Positions 39,694 through 48,186 of a stretch of DNA of 64,000 nucleotides are shown here, piece after piece. Source of the stretch: Bacillota bacterium. GTDB lineage: Bacteria > Bacillota > Clostridia > Acetivibrionales > DSM-1351. Position numbers and translations under genes: made by a program. The number at the start of each line of letters is the position of its first letter. Position 1 is the first letter of the stretch. The notes under the pieces are model-generated. The model did not search any database. It was given only the letters and a program-made list of their open reading frames with translations, and was not told the origin of the DNA. The stretch is taken from contig JAEWCZ010000069.1 of the NCBI GenBank assembly GCA_023390335.1, positions 1 to 64,000 on the forward strand, written 5' to 3'.

Positions 39694-40845
39694 ATGAGCG
39701 CTGAATTGATATTGGCTCTTGAACAGCTGGAAAAGGAAAAGGGAATTAAAAAGGAAATAATTATTGAGGCTATTGAGGCTGCACTTATTTCTGCATACAA
39801 GAAAAACTTTGGTTCAGCAATGAATGTCAAAGTAAATATAGATAGGGTAACAGGTGATGTGAAAGTTTTTGCTCTCAGGAAAATTGCTGAAGATCCTGAT
39901 TTGGAGGCAATGGATATATCGGTTGGGGAGGCTGCAATTCTTAATCCTACACTTGAAGTAGGGGATTACGTAGAACTGGAAGTAACACCAAGAACCTTTG
40001 GAAGAATAGCTGCCCAGACTGCCAAGCAGGTGGTAGTTCAAAAACTAAGAGAAGCAGAAAGAGGAATCATATACGATGAGTTCTACAATAAGGAAAGCGA
40101 TATCGTAACAGGAATTATCCAAAGAATCGAAAAGAGAAATGTAATTGTTGACCTTGGAAAAACTGAAGCCGTTCTTGGACCGACTGAGCAGACTCCAGGC
40201 GAAGAATACAAATTCAATGAACGCCTGAAGTCATATATTGTAGAAGTTAAAAAGACAACAAAAGGTCCCCAGATAATGATTTCAAGAACACATCCAGGCC
40301 TTGTAAAAAGGCTTTTTGAATTAGAGGTGCCTGAAATACATGACGGGACTGTTGAAATAAAGAGTATTTCGAGAGAGCCGGGTTCAAGAACCAAGATAGC
40401 TGTGTACTCCAAGGATGAAAATGTAGACCCGGTTGGTGCATGTGTAGGCCAGAAGGGTACCAGAGTTCAGGCTATTGTTGATGAGCTCAGAGGTGAAAAA
40501 ATTGATATTATAAAATGGAGTAACGATCCAAAAGATTATATATCCAGTAGTTTAAGTCCCGCTAAGGTTGTAAGGGTAGACGTGGACGAAATTGAAAAAT
40601 CTGCAAAAGTTGTGGTTCCAGACTATCAGCTTTCATTAGCAATAGGAAAGGAAGGCCAGAATGCAAGACTTGCTGCAAAGCTTACCGGCTGGAAAATTGA
40701 TATAAAGAGTGAATCCCAGCTAAGACAGTCAATTGAAAAACAACTGTTTGATGATAGTATAAACAATGGTTTTTTTGATGAAACAGATGCAGATAGTATA
40801 AATTATGATAATAGTGATGACCATGAAGATATTATAATTGAATAA
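39694..40845 (+). CDS. nusA: Transcription termination/antitermination protein NusA
   Basis: A 383-aa NusA. The N-terminal RNA-polymerase-binding domain (1-125) is followed by S1 (VTGIIQRIEKRNVIVDLG), KH1 (VGACVGQKGTRVQAI) and KH2 (LAIGKEGQNARLAAKLTGWKI). An acidic tail ends the protein; the C-terminal repeats of proteobacterial NusA are absent, as usual in Firmicutes. ATG 39694 follows TGGAGGT. Confidence 0.97.
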   Translation: MSAELILALEQLEKEKGIKKEIIIEAIEAALISAYKKNFGSAMNVKVNIDRVTGDVKVFALRKIAEDPDLEAMDISVGEAAILNPTLEVGDYVELEVTPRTFGRIAAQTAKQVVVQKLREAERGIIYDEFYNKESDIVTGIIQRIEKRNVIVDLGKTEAVLGPTEQTPGEEYKFNERLKSYIVEVKKTTKGPQIMISRTHPGLVKRLFELEVPEIHDGTVEIKSISREPGSRTKIAVYSKDENVDPVGACVGQKGTRVQAIVDELRGEKIDIIKWSNDPKDYISSSLSPAKVVRVDVDEIEKSAKVVVPDYQLSLAIGKEGQNARLAAKLTGWKIDIKSESQLRQSIEKQLFDDSINNGFFDETDADSINYDNSDDHEDIIIE

Positions 40846-40906
40846 CCCTTTACCACCTTTAGCAAGGAATTAAGATATTAAATTAAAATATGGAAGGTGT
40901 GGATGG

Positions 40907-41179
40907 ATGAAGCAAAAAAAGATTCCATTGCGTATGTGTCTTGGCTGTAAGGAAATGAAGCCCAAGAGAGAATTAATACGCGTGGTAAAAAATAATGAGG
41001 GAGAAATCAGTATTGATCTCGTTGGTAAAAAGCCTGGCAGGGGTGCATACATATGCAGAAGTGCCGATTGTCTTGAACAGGCGATTAAGGCTAAAAGACT
41101 GGAAAAGGCTTTTGAGACTACAATTGACATGGACATATATAATAAACTGAAAAACCAATTGGAGGAAAACGATGGATAA
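40907..41179 (+). CDS. ylxR: YlxR (RnpM) family RNA-binding protein
   Basis: A 90-aa basic protein with RMCLGCKEMKPKRELIRVV and KKPGRGAYIC, the YlxR signature. Members bind nucleic acid and modulate RNase P in Bacillus. Overlaps ylxQ by 8 bp; conserved position between nusA and infB. Confidence 0.93.
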   Translation: MKQKKIPLRMCLGCKEMKPKRELIRVVKNNEGEISIDLVGKKPGRGAYICRSADCLEQAIKAKRLEKAFETTIDMDIYNKLKNQLEENDG

Positions 41180-41510
41180 GGTTTATTCCTTATTAGGACT
41201 TGCAAAGAAAGCAGGTCAGCTATTATCGGGTGATGAAACCTGTGAAAGGATAATTAAGTCCAGAAAGGCTGAACTTGTTGTGGTTGCAAATGATGCTTCT
41301 GAAAACACGAAGGACAAATTTAAAAGTATGTGTAATTATCACTCCGTGCCGTACAGGGAGTACGGACTTAAGCTTGAACTGGGTAAATATACAGGCAAAG
41401 AGCTAAGAGCGGTAGTTGCAGTTATATCAAAAGATTTTAAAAATGGCCTTCTTAAATTAATAGATAATTCAACAAACGAAACAGGGGGTGAAGGTTTTGG
41501 AAAAAGCTAG
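41172..41510 (+). CDS. ylxQ: YlxQ, L7Ae-family ribosome-associated protein
   Basis: A 112-aa L7Ae/L30e/S12e fold protein (LLGLAKKAGQLLSGDETCER, LVVVANDASENT). Kink-turn binding is the family activity; its cellular role is not settled. Overlaps infB by 14 bp. Confidence 0.9.
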   Translation: MDKVYSLLGLAKKAGQLLSGDETCERIIKSRKAELVVVANDASENTKDKFKSMCNYHSVPYREYGLKLELGKYTGKELRAVVAVISKDFKNGLLKLIDNSTNETGGEGFGKS

Positions 41511-44500
41511 AATATACGAGCTGGCCAAAGAACTTAATACTACAAGTAAAAGGTTAATGGAAAAGCTTGCTGAGATAAATGTTAATGTAAAAAATCATAT
41601 GAGCCTTCTTGAACCTCATGAATTAGATGCACTATATAAGCATATAGGTGTTATAAGGCATGACGATAAGAAAAATGAGGTTGGAGAAAAGAAAACAGTA
41701 ATCGAAAGTGCAAATTCAGCAGAAAAAAAGAAAGAAGTAAAGAAAGATAATAAAAGTGCACCAAGAATTATCAGAACAACAGAAATAATTATTGATAGTA
41801 AAACAGATGATTCAACGGTATCTAACACTTTTTCAAAGAATGAAACAAAAAATGTCCAAAAGAAAAATTATAGAAACGATTTTGTTAAAGTAGAATCAAG
41901 CACATCAGGTTTAAGACCTGGCTTTGTAAGGGATGCTAAACCGGATTTTAGAAATAAACAAAATGCGGCAAGTAGTGGTAAGAGCGAAGTACAAAAGGTA
42001 GTGCCAAAGGAAACAACGGCACCTAAAGAAGAAAATTTAAATAATTCAAAAATAATAAATCAGGACATTCATAAAGAGGAAAAAATAGTGGCGGATAACA
42101 AGGGAATTGAATCTAAAGTATTAAATGAAAACTCAAATGTGGAATCAGCACAGTTAAACAATAAGGTTGCTGCCGCTGAAAAAGAAGAGCCAAAAAGCAC
42201 TAACAAGCCTGAGAGTGCACAACCATCTGTACAGTCAGATGCTAAGTCACAGCACAGTGGTGGGGCTAATAAGTCGGCTGATGAGGTTTCATCAGAGAAT
42301 AAAGAAGTTCATGGTAACCATGAAAAGCAGATGACTACTCAAAATGACAGTTCATCTGTTAACAACGTTCAAGTGCAGGAGAAGCCTGTACAAAGAACTG
42401 ATAACCCTCACGGACAAAATTCAAATCAAAGGTCAGACAGACCACAGGGTCAGTATAACAACCAGAGATCAGACAGACCACAGGGTCAGTACAACAACCA
42501 AAGGTCAGACAGACCACAAGGTCAATACAACAACCAGAGAACAGACAGACCACAGGGTCAGTATAATAACCAGAGAACAGACAGACCACAGGGGCAGTCA
42601 AGACAACAAAATCTGGATATTCCGAAGCCGGATGCTTCAGTAGCACAGGAAGCTTTTGACTCACAGAGAAATGAGGCAAGAAGAGAGTTCCAAGGCAAAG
42701 ATTTCGATAAGAGCGTAAAGAGAGAAGAAAAGCAAAAGAAAGAAACCCCAAAGAACAACAATGCGACTACAAAGCAAAGATTCAGACCTCAGAAGATAGT
42801 TATTGAGAAAAAGGGAGTTTCTGAAATTCTCTCTGAAGACTATATATTTAATGAATTCTATAATGATGATGGTAAGAAGAAGAAACAAAGGAATAAAAGA
42901 AATGAAAAAGTTCAGGAAAAGTACATTCCTCCAAAGGCAGTACTTACTTCCATAACCATTCCTGAGTCACTTACTGTAAAAGATCTGGCTGAGTCCCTTA
43001 AAAAGACTTCTACAGAGATTATCAAGAAATTGATGGCTTACGGTGTAATGGCAACTCTCAATAACGAGGTTGATTTTGAAACAGCTACAGTAATCGCTGA
43101 AGAATATGGAGTAAAGACCGAGAAAGCTATTCAGGTAAGCGAAGAGGATATACTATTTGATGATGTTGAAGTTCAAGATGATTCCAAACTCCAGCCAAGA
43201 CCGCCGGTTGTTGTTGTTATGGGACACGTTGACCATGGTAAGACTTCATTGCTTGATGCTATCAGAAGTGCACACGTAATAGACAGTGAAGCTGGTGGAA
43301 TTACACAGCATATTGGAGCTTATACGGTTAAGGCAAATGACAGGCTTATAACTTTCCTGGATACACCGGGTCACGAAGCATTTACTGCAATGCGTGCCAG
43401 AGGAGCTCAGGTAACTGATATAGCAATACTTGTTGTAGCTGCTGACGATGGTGTTATGCCTCAGACAATTGAAGCTATCAATCATGCAAAGGCCGCTAAT
43501 GTATCAATCATTGTTGCAATAAACAAGATAGATAAGCCGGGTGCGAACCCTGATAAAGTTAAGCAAGAACTTACAGAGTATGGAATTGTTGCGGAAGAGT
43601 GGGGCGGAGATGCAATAATGGTTCCTGTTTCTGCAAAAAAGAGAGAAAATATAGATCAATTGTTAGAAATGGTACTTTTAGCTGCGGATATGCTTGAATT
43701 AAAGGCTGACCCGGATAGACAGCCAAAAGGTACAGTTATCGAAGCCAAGCTTGATAAGGAAAGAGGACCTGTTGCTACGGTTCTTGTCCAGAGAGGTACA
43801 TTGAAAACCGGAGATTCATTAATTGCAGGTTCGACATTTGGTAGAATCAAAGCAATGACAAGTGACAAAGGTTATGCGATCAAAGAAGCAGGGCCTTCAA
43901 TGCCGGTTGAAATATTGGGTATGGATGAGGTTCCTGAAGCAGGAGAAGTATTCTATGCAGTAACTGATGAAAAGGTAGCAAAACAGCTTGTTGAAAAGCG
44001 TAAGTTTAAACAGAAGGAACAACAGTTTAAAGCAACTGCAAAGGTTACTCTTGAAGATCTGTTTACTCAGATAAAAGAAGGTAAAGTAAAAGATTTAAAT
44101 ATTATTATAAAAGCCGATGTTCAAGGTTCGGTTGAAGCAGTTAAACAGTCTCTTGAAAAATTAAGTAATGAAGAGGTAAGAGTAAGGACCATACATGGTG
44201 CGGTTGGTGCTATTACCGAGTCAGATGTAACTTTGGCTCAGGTTTCAAATGCTATAATCATCGGGTTTAATGTAAGACCTGGTGCAAATGTTACTGAAGC
44301 TGCAAAGAATGCAGAAGTTGACATGAGACTATACAGCGTTATTTACAAAGCAATAGAAGATGTTCAGGCTGCTATGAAGGGTATGCTAGAACCAACCTAT
44401 CAGGAAGTGATACTTGGACACATTGAAATCAGACAGACATTCAAGGTTTCAGGTGTGGGAACCATCGGAGGCGCTTATGTAACTGACGGTAAGGTACAGA

Positions 44501-44694
44501 GAAATTCCGAGGTTAGGGTTGTCAGAGAAGGTATTGTTATTCACGAAGGTAAGCTTGCTTCTCTTAAGAGGTTTAAGGATGATGTCAAAGAAGTTGCACA
44601 AGGATATGAATGTGGTGTATCCATTGAGCGTTTCAATGACATTAAGGAAGGCGATGTAATTGAAGCCTTCATTATGGAAGAAGTAAAGAGATAA
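41497..44694 (+). CDS. infB: Translation initiation factor IF-2
   Basis: A 1065-aa GTPase bringing fMet-tRNA to the ribosome. An N-terminal IF2N domain (RIYELAKELNTTSKRLMEKL) is followed by a long charged, low-complexity linker containing five 12-residue repeats. A second IF2N is near 490. The G domain has GHVDHGKTSLLDAI, DTPGHEAF and NKIDKPGA; the four C-terminal domains follow. The TTG start at 41497 is seven bases from AGGGGGTG; GTG 41488 is part of that site. The linker makes it longer than typical IF-2. Confidence 0.97.
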   Translation: MEKARIYELAKELNTTSKRLMEKLAEINVNVKNHMSLLEPHELDALYKHIGVIRHDDKKNEVGEKKTVIESANSAEKKKEVKKDNKSAPRIIRTTEIIIDSKTDDSTVSNTFSKNETKNVQKKNYRNDFVKVESSTSGLRPGFVRDAKPDFRNKQNAASSGKSEVQKVVPKETTAPKEENLNNSKIINQDIHKEEKIVADNKGIESKVLNENSNVESAQLNNKVAAAEKEEPKSTNKPESAQPSVQSDAKSQHSGGANKSADEVSSENKEVHGNHEKQMTTQNDSSSVNNVQVQEKPVQRTDNPHGQNSNQRSDRPQGQYNNQRSDRPQGQYNNQRSDRPQGQYNNQRTDRPQGQYNNQRTDRPQGQSRQQNLDIPKPDASVAQEAFDSQRNEARREFQGKDFDKSVKREEKQKKETPKNNNATTKQRFRPQKIVIEKKGVSEILSEDYIFNEFYNDDGKKKKQRNKRNEKVQEKYIPPKAVLTSITIPESLTVKDLAESLKKTSTEIIKKLMAYGVMATLNNEVDFETATVIAEEYGVKTEKAIQVSEEDILFDDVEVQDDSKLQPRPPVVVVMGHVDHGKTSLLDAIRSAHVIDSEAGGITQHIGAYTVKANDRLITFLDTPGHEAFTAMRARGAQVTDIAILVVAADDGVMPQTIEAINHAKAANVSIIVAINKIDKPGANPDKVKQELTEYGIVAEEWGGDAIMVPVSAKKRENIDQLLEMVLLAADMLELKADPDRQPKGTVIEAKLDKERGPVATVLVQRGTLKTGDSLIAGSTFGRIKAMTSDKGYAIKEAGPSMPVEILGMDEVPEAGEVFYAVTDEKVAKQLVEKRKFKQKEQQFKATAKVTLEDLFTQIKEGKVKDLNIIIKADVQGSVEAVKQSLEKLSNEEVRVRTIHGAVGAITESDVTLAQVSNAIIIGFNVRPGANVTEAAKNAEVDMRLYSVIYKAIEDVQAAMKGMLEPTYQEVILGHIEIRQTFKVSGVGTIGGAYVTDGKVQRNSEVRVVREGIVIHEGKLASLKRFKDDVKEVAQGYECGVSIERFNDIKEGDVIEAFIMEEVKR
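42430..42597 (+). repeat. Five 36-bp tandem repeats in the IF-2 linker
   Basis: Units start at 42430, 42466, 42502, 42538 and 42574. Each encodes R[S/T]DRPQGQYNNQ (12 residues), starting at residue 312. The copies differ mainly at silent sites and one Ser/Thr position. Confidence 0.92.
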
Positions 44695-44713
44695 CAATAA
44701 AAGTACTGTGATT

Positions 44714-44754
44714 AAATAGGTTGAAGTTGGAGGTTTATCCAATTCAACCTATTT
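44714..44754 (+). terminator. Hairpin after infB
   Basis: AAATAGGTTGAA (44714-44725) pairs with 44743-44754; after a bulged G the stem continues TTGGA/TCCAA. T content after it is low, so termination may be partial. Confidence 0.65.
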
Positions 44755-44927
44755 ACATATTAAAATGTATTTTGAATATGAATTGACACCCTGTATTTAA
44801 CCACAGATAAATGTCAATAATTGCATTAGTTAATTGTATGATTAGCCTCCTTTATTCTTTGCATGTGAATAAGGGAGAAGTATAATAAAAAATATTCAGC
44901 CGATAGCGGCAGATGGAGGCTAATAGT

Positions 44928-45281
44928 ATGGCGGACAGAATCGTTAGAATATCAGAAGAAGTAAAAAAGGAAATAAGCAATATAATACAAAATGAGATAA
45001 AGGACCCTAGACTTCCCAATATGGTTAGTATAGTTTCCTGCACTGTAACCAAGGATTTAAGGTATGCTAAGGTGTTTGTCAGTGTTTTGGGAAATGAGGA
45101 ACAAAAGAAAAATGCCATTAGTGCTTTGAAAAGTGCCGCAGGCTTCATAAGACGTGAGCTCGGGCATAGAGTACAGCTTAGATATACACCTGAAATACAC
45201 TTTGAACTTGATACATCAATTGAACATGGTATCCACATTAACAAGCTTCTTGATGATGCAAAAAAGGAATTTACCGAATAA
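44928..45281 (+). CDS. rbfA: 30S ribosome-binding factor A
   Basis: A 117-aa cold-shock/assembly factor with a KH-like fold (VSIVSCTVTKDLRYAKVFVSVLG, RRELGHRVQLRYTPEIHFELD). ATG 44928 follows TGGAGGC; the reading from 44913 lacks a site. Confidence 0.96.
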   Translation: MADRIVRISEEVKKEISNIIQNEIKDPRLPNMVSIVSCTVTKDLRYAKVFVSVLGNEEQKKNAISALKSAAGFIRRELGHRVQLRYTPEIHFELDTSIEHGIHINKLLDDAKKEFTE

Positions 45282-45314
45282 CATGTTTGATTAAAATTAT
45301 CGGGGGATAAAACG

Positions 45315-46277
45315 ATGGAAAAAGAATTAATAAAGGCAATTGAAAGGGCAGAAAGCGTAGCTATTTTTCCCCATATTTCTGCCGATGGTGATGCAATAGG
45401 TTCATCCCTTGCATTAGCTCTAGCACTAAAGAAAACCGGCAAAAAGGTAATTGTGTACATGGAAGAAAGTGTGCCTGATACCTTTAAATTTCTGCCCGGT
45501 ATCGAGCTTGCGGGATTTATCAGTGAAAATGATGAGGTTATGGGATTGAATATTGCACTTGATACCGGGGATACAGGGAGACTTGGAACAAGAGCGGAGT
45601 TATTTTTTAAAGCCCCGGTTACTATAAACATTGATCATCATATTACAAATACTAAATTTGCTCAGTATAATCATGTTGATGCTTCATCTGCGTCAACCGG
45701 TGAACTTATATTTTTACTGCTTAAAGAGATGAATTGTGAAATTGATAAGGATATGGCAAAGTGTCTCTATACTGCAATTGTAACAGATACAGGCGGCTTT
45801 AAGTACGGCAATACCACTGCCGATACTCATAGAGTTGCAGCAGAGTTGATTTCAACAGGTATTGAAGTTGCTGATGTTTCACAGAAAATATTTGATAATA
45901 CAACTTTTGTAAAGCTTAAGCTTACACAAAAAGCAATAGAGGTTCTAGAACTGTATGAAAATGATTTGTTGGCCGTAACAGTTATTACACAGGATATTTT
46001 ACATTCAACAGGAGCGAAAGACGAAGACTGCGACGGACTTGTAAATATAGGAAGATCAATAGAAGGAGTAGAGGTATCCGTTCTTATAAAAGAAAAGAGT
46101 GCTAATGAAATACGAGTAAATTTGAGATCCAAAACTTATGTGGATGTTTCTGAGATTGCAGCTTCTTTTGGAGGCGGTGGACATAAAAGGGCTGCCGGGT
46201 GTACAATAAAAGGCAGTATTGCAGATGTTAAAGAACAATTGATAAACAATATCAAGGACAGACTTAAACGGGGATGA
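45315..46277 (+). CDS. nrnA: DHH-family nanoRNase/pAp phosphatase
   Basis: A 320-aa phosphoesterase. HISADGDAIGSSLALA, DTGDTGRLG and the DHH motif in NIDHHITN bind Mn; the C-terminal DHHA1 domain has GGGGHKRAAGC. It degrades short RNA oligomers and pAp. The start follows CGGGGGAT; truB follows almost directly. Confidence 0.95.
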   Translation: MEKELIKAIERAESVAIFPHISADGDAIGSSLALALALKKTGKKVIVYMEESVPDTFKFLPGIELAGFISENDEVMGLNIALDTGDTGRLGTRAELFFKAPVTINIDHHITNTKFAQYNHVDASSASTGELIFLLLKEMNCEIDKDMAKCLYTAIVTDTGGFKYGNTTADTHRVAAELISTGIEVADVSQKIFDNTTFVKLKLTQKAIEVLELYENDLLAVTVITQDILHSTGAKDEDCDGLVNIGRSIEGVEVSVLIKEKSANEIRVNLRSKTYVDVSEIAASFGGGGHKRAAGCTIKGSIADVKEQLINNIKDRLKRG

Positions 46278-46279
46278 GT

Positions 46280-47209
46280 ATGAATGGAATTTTAAATGTT
46301 TTAAAGCCTGCAGGAATGACATCTTTTGATGTAATCGGATATATGAGAAGAATAACCGGTCAAAAAAAGATAGGGCATGCAGGTACTCTTGATCCTTCGG
46401 CAGTTGGAGTTTTACCGTTATGTATTGGTAATGCCACAAGGGCTTTAGAGTTTATGATTGACAAGGATAAGGTTTACCGTGCGGAACTGACACTGGGAAT
46501 TTCAACCGATACCCAAGACTCTTCCGGTACGGTTTTATCTTTTAATTGCGTTAACGTAACTGAAAATGAAATAAGAAAAGCAATAATTAATTTTATTGGT
46601 AATATAGAACAGCTTCCTCCAATGTATTCTGCTATTAAGATCGGAGGCAAGAAGCTTTATGAATTAGCCAGGCAGGGTCAAACAATAGAACGCCAATCAA
46701 GAACTATTCATATATTTGGTTTAGACGTTATCAGAATTTGGGACGACAAGGCAATATTTGAATCTGAAGGCGTTACAAAAGAATTTGCAGTAAAAAAAGT
46801 TCTTATGGATATTCACTGTTCTAAGGGAACATATATAAGAACTTTATGCCATGATATTGGAGAAAAGCTTGGCTGTGGTGGACATATGTCATTTCTTGTA
46901 AGAACGAGGGCAGGACAATATGGCATTGATAACGCTTTTACAATGGAGGAAATATTACAATTATCAGAAAACAAATCACTTGAAGGGCATTTATTACCTG
47001 TTGAAAATATATTTGAAAAGTATGATAGTATAGAATTAAACAAGGAAGAACTTTTTAAGTATAATAACGGAGTATGGCTAGAAGTTGAAAAAAACAAATA
47101 TAATAACACGTTATATAGGGTATATGATAATAATAATTTTCTTGGTCTGGGAGAAGTTTTTGAAAAAGGAAATTCGTTTTATTTAAAATCTAAAAAGTTC
47201 TTTAAATGA
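46280..47209 (+). CDS. truB: tRNA pseudouridine-55 synthase
   Basis: A 309-aa enzyme: MNGILNVLKPAGMTSFDV, KIGHAGTLDPSAVGVLPLCIG (catalytic Asp in GTLDP) and SKGTYIRTLCHDIG. It makes the T-loop pseudouridine 55. The start at 46280 has CGGGG six bases upstream; ATG 46274 overlaps the nrnA stop as an ATGA and is an alternative. Confidence 0.96.
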   Translation: MNGILNVLKPAGMTSFDVIGYMRRITGQKKIGHAGTLDPSAVGVLPLCIGNATRALEFMIDKDKVYRAELTLGISTDTQDSSGTVLSFNCVNVTENEIRKAIINFIGNIEQLPPMYSAIKIGGKKLYELARQGQTIERQSRTIHIFGLDVIRIWDDKAIFESEGVTKEFAVKKVLMDIHCSKGTYIRTLCHDIGEKLGCGGHMSFLVRTRAGQYGIDNAFTMEEILQLSENKSLEGHLLPVENIFEKYDSIELNKEELFKYNNGVWLEVEKNKYNNTLYRVYDNNNFLGLGEVFEKGNSFYLKSKKFFK

Positions 47210-47230
47210 TGAACACTAAGGAGACATAAT

Positions 47231-48166
47231 ATGCAGGTTATTCATTCAAATGATTCTAACAATACATTCAACTGCTATACCGGTGTCGGTCTTGGTAATT
47301 TTGACGGCTTGCATATCGGACATATGGCTCTTATTAATACATTAATAAGAGAATCTAAATTAAATGATCTATCATCCATGGTTTATACTTTTACAAAACA
47401 TACAGAAAATATTCTAAGAAAAAAACTTATTACGCCTTTGTTACTTACAGAAAATAAGAAAATAGAACTTTTAAGTGAAACTACCCTAGATTATCTTTAC
47501 CTTGATGAGTTTAATGAAGCATTTTCCAGAATGACTCCCGAAGAATTTGTTGTAAATATTCTTAAAAACAAGCTAAATATAAAGCTTGCTGTTGCAGGCC
47601 ACGATTATAGATTTGGTTATAAAGGTGGGGGAGACATACCTTTACTGGAGGAATTTGGAAAAAAGTACGGTTTCAAAGTGGTAGTTATCCCACCTATTAC
47701 TTGTGATGGTGAGATAATAAGTAGTACCAGCATCAGACAATCCATTATAAACGGAAATCTTGAAACAGCTTATAAACTTTTGGGAAGAAATTATTCAATT
47801 ATAGCTGAGGTTGTAAATGGAAGACGTGTAGGTAATACAATAGGTTTTCCAACTGCAAATATTCATCCTGAACAGTACCTTGTACTGCCTCATAACGGTG
47901 TATATATTACAAAAACACTGTTAAATGGCCATTTATATAATAGTATGACTAATGTAGGCTATAATCCTACTTTTGAGGATGTAAGGCAGAAAACGGTTGA
48001 AACTCATATTATGGATTTTGATAATGACATTTACGGTGAAAAAATTGAAGTGTTTTTTTTGAAAAAGATACGTGATGAAAAGAAATTTTCCAATGTAGAT
48101 GAATTGATAAATCAGATTACAAAAGATATGAAGATTGCAAGGGACTACTTAAGCATAGACAGTTAG
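47231..48166 (+). CDS. ribF: Bifunctional riboflavin kinase/FAD synthetase
   Basis: A 311-aa enzyme. The N-terminal adenylyltransferase half has LGNFDGLHIGHMAL and AGHDYRFGYKGGGD; the C-terminal kinase half has GRRVGNTIGFPTANI and GVYITKT. It makes FMN and FAD. Conserved neighbour of truB. Confidence 0.95.
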   Translation: MQVIHSNDSNNTFNCYTGVGLGNFDGLHIGHMALINTLIRESKLNDLSSMVYTFTKHTENILRKKLITPLLLTENKKIELLSETTLDYLYLDEFNEAFSRMTPEEFVVNILKNKLNIKLAVAGHDYRFGYKGGGDIPLLEEFGKKYGFKVVVIPPITCDGEIISSTSIRQSIINGNLETAYKLLGRNYSIIAEVVNGRRVGNTIGFPTANIHPEQYLVLPHNGVYITKTLLNGHLYNSMTNVGYNPTFEDVRQKTVETHIMDFDNDIYGEKIEVFFLKKIRDEKKFSNVDELINQITKDMKIARDYLSIDS

Positions 48167-48186
48167 GAGATAAATTATAATTAAAT

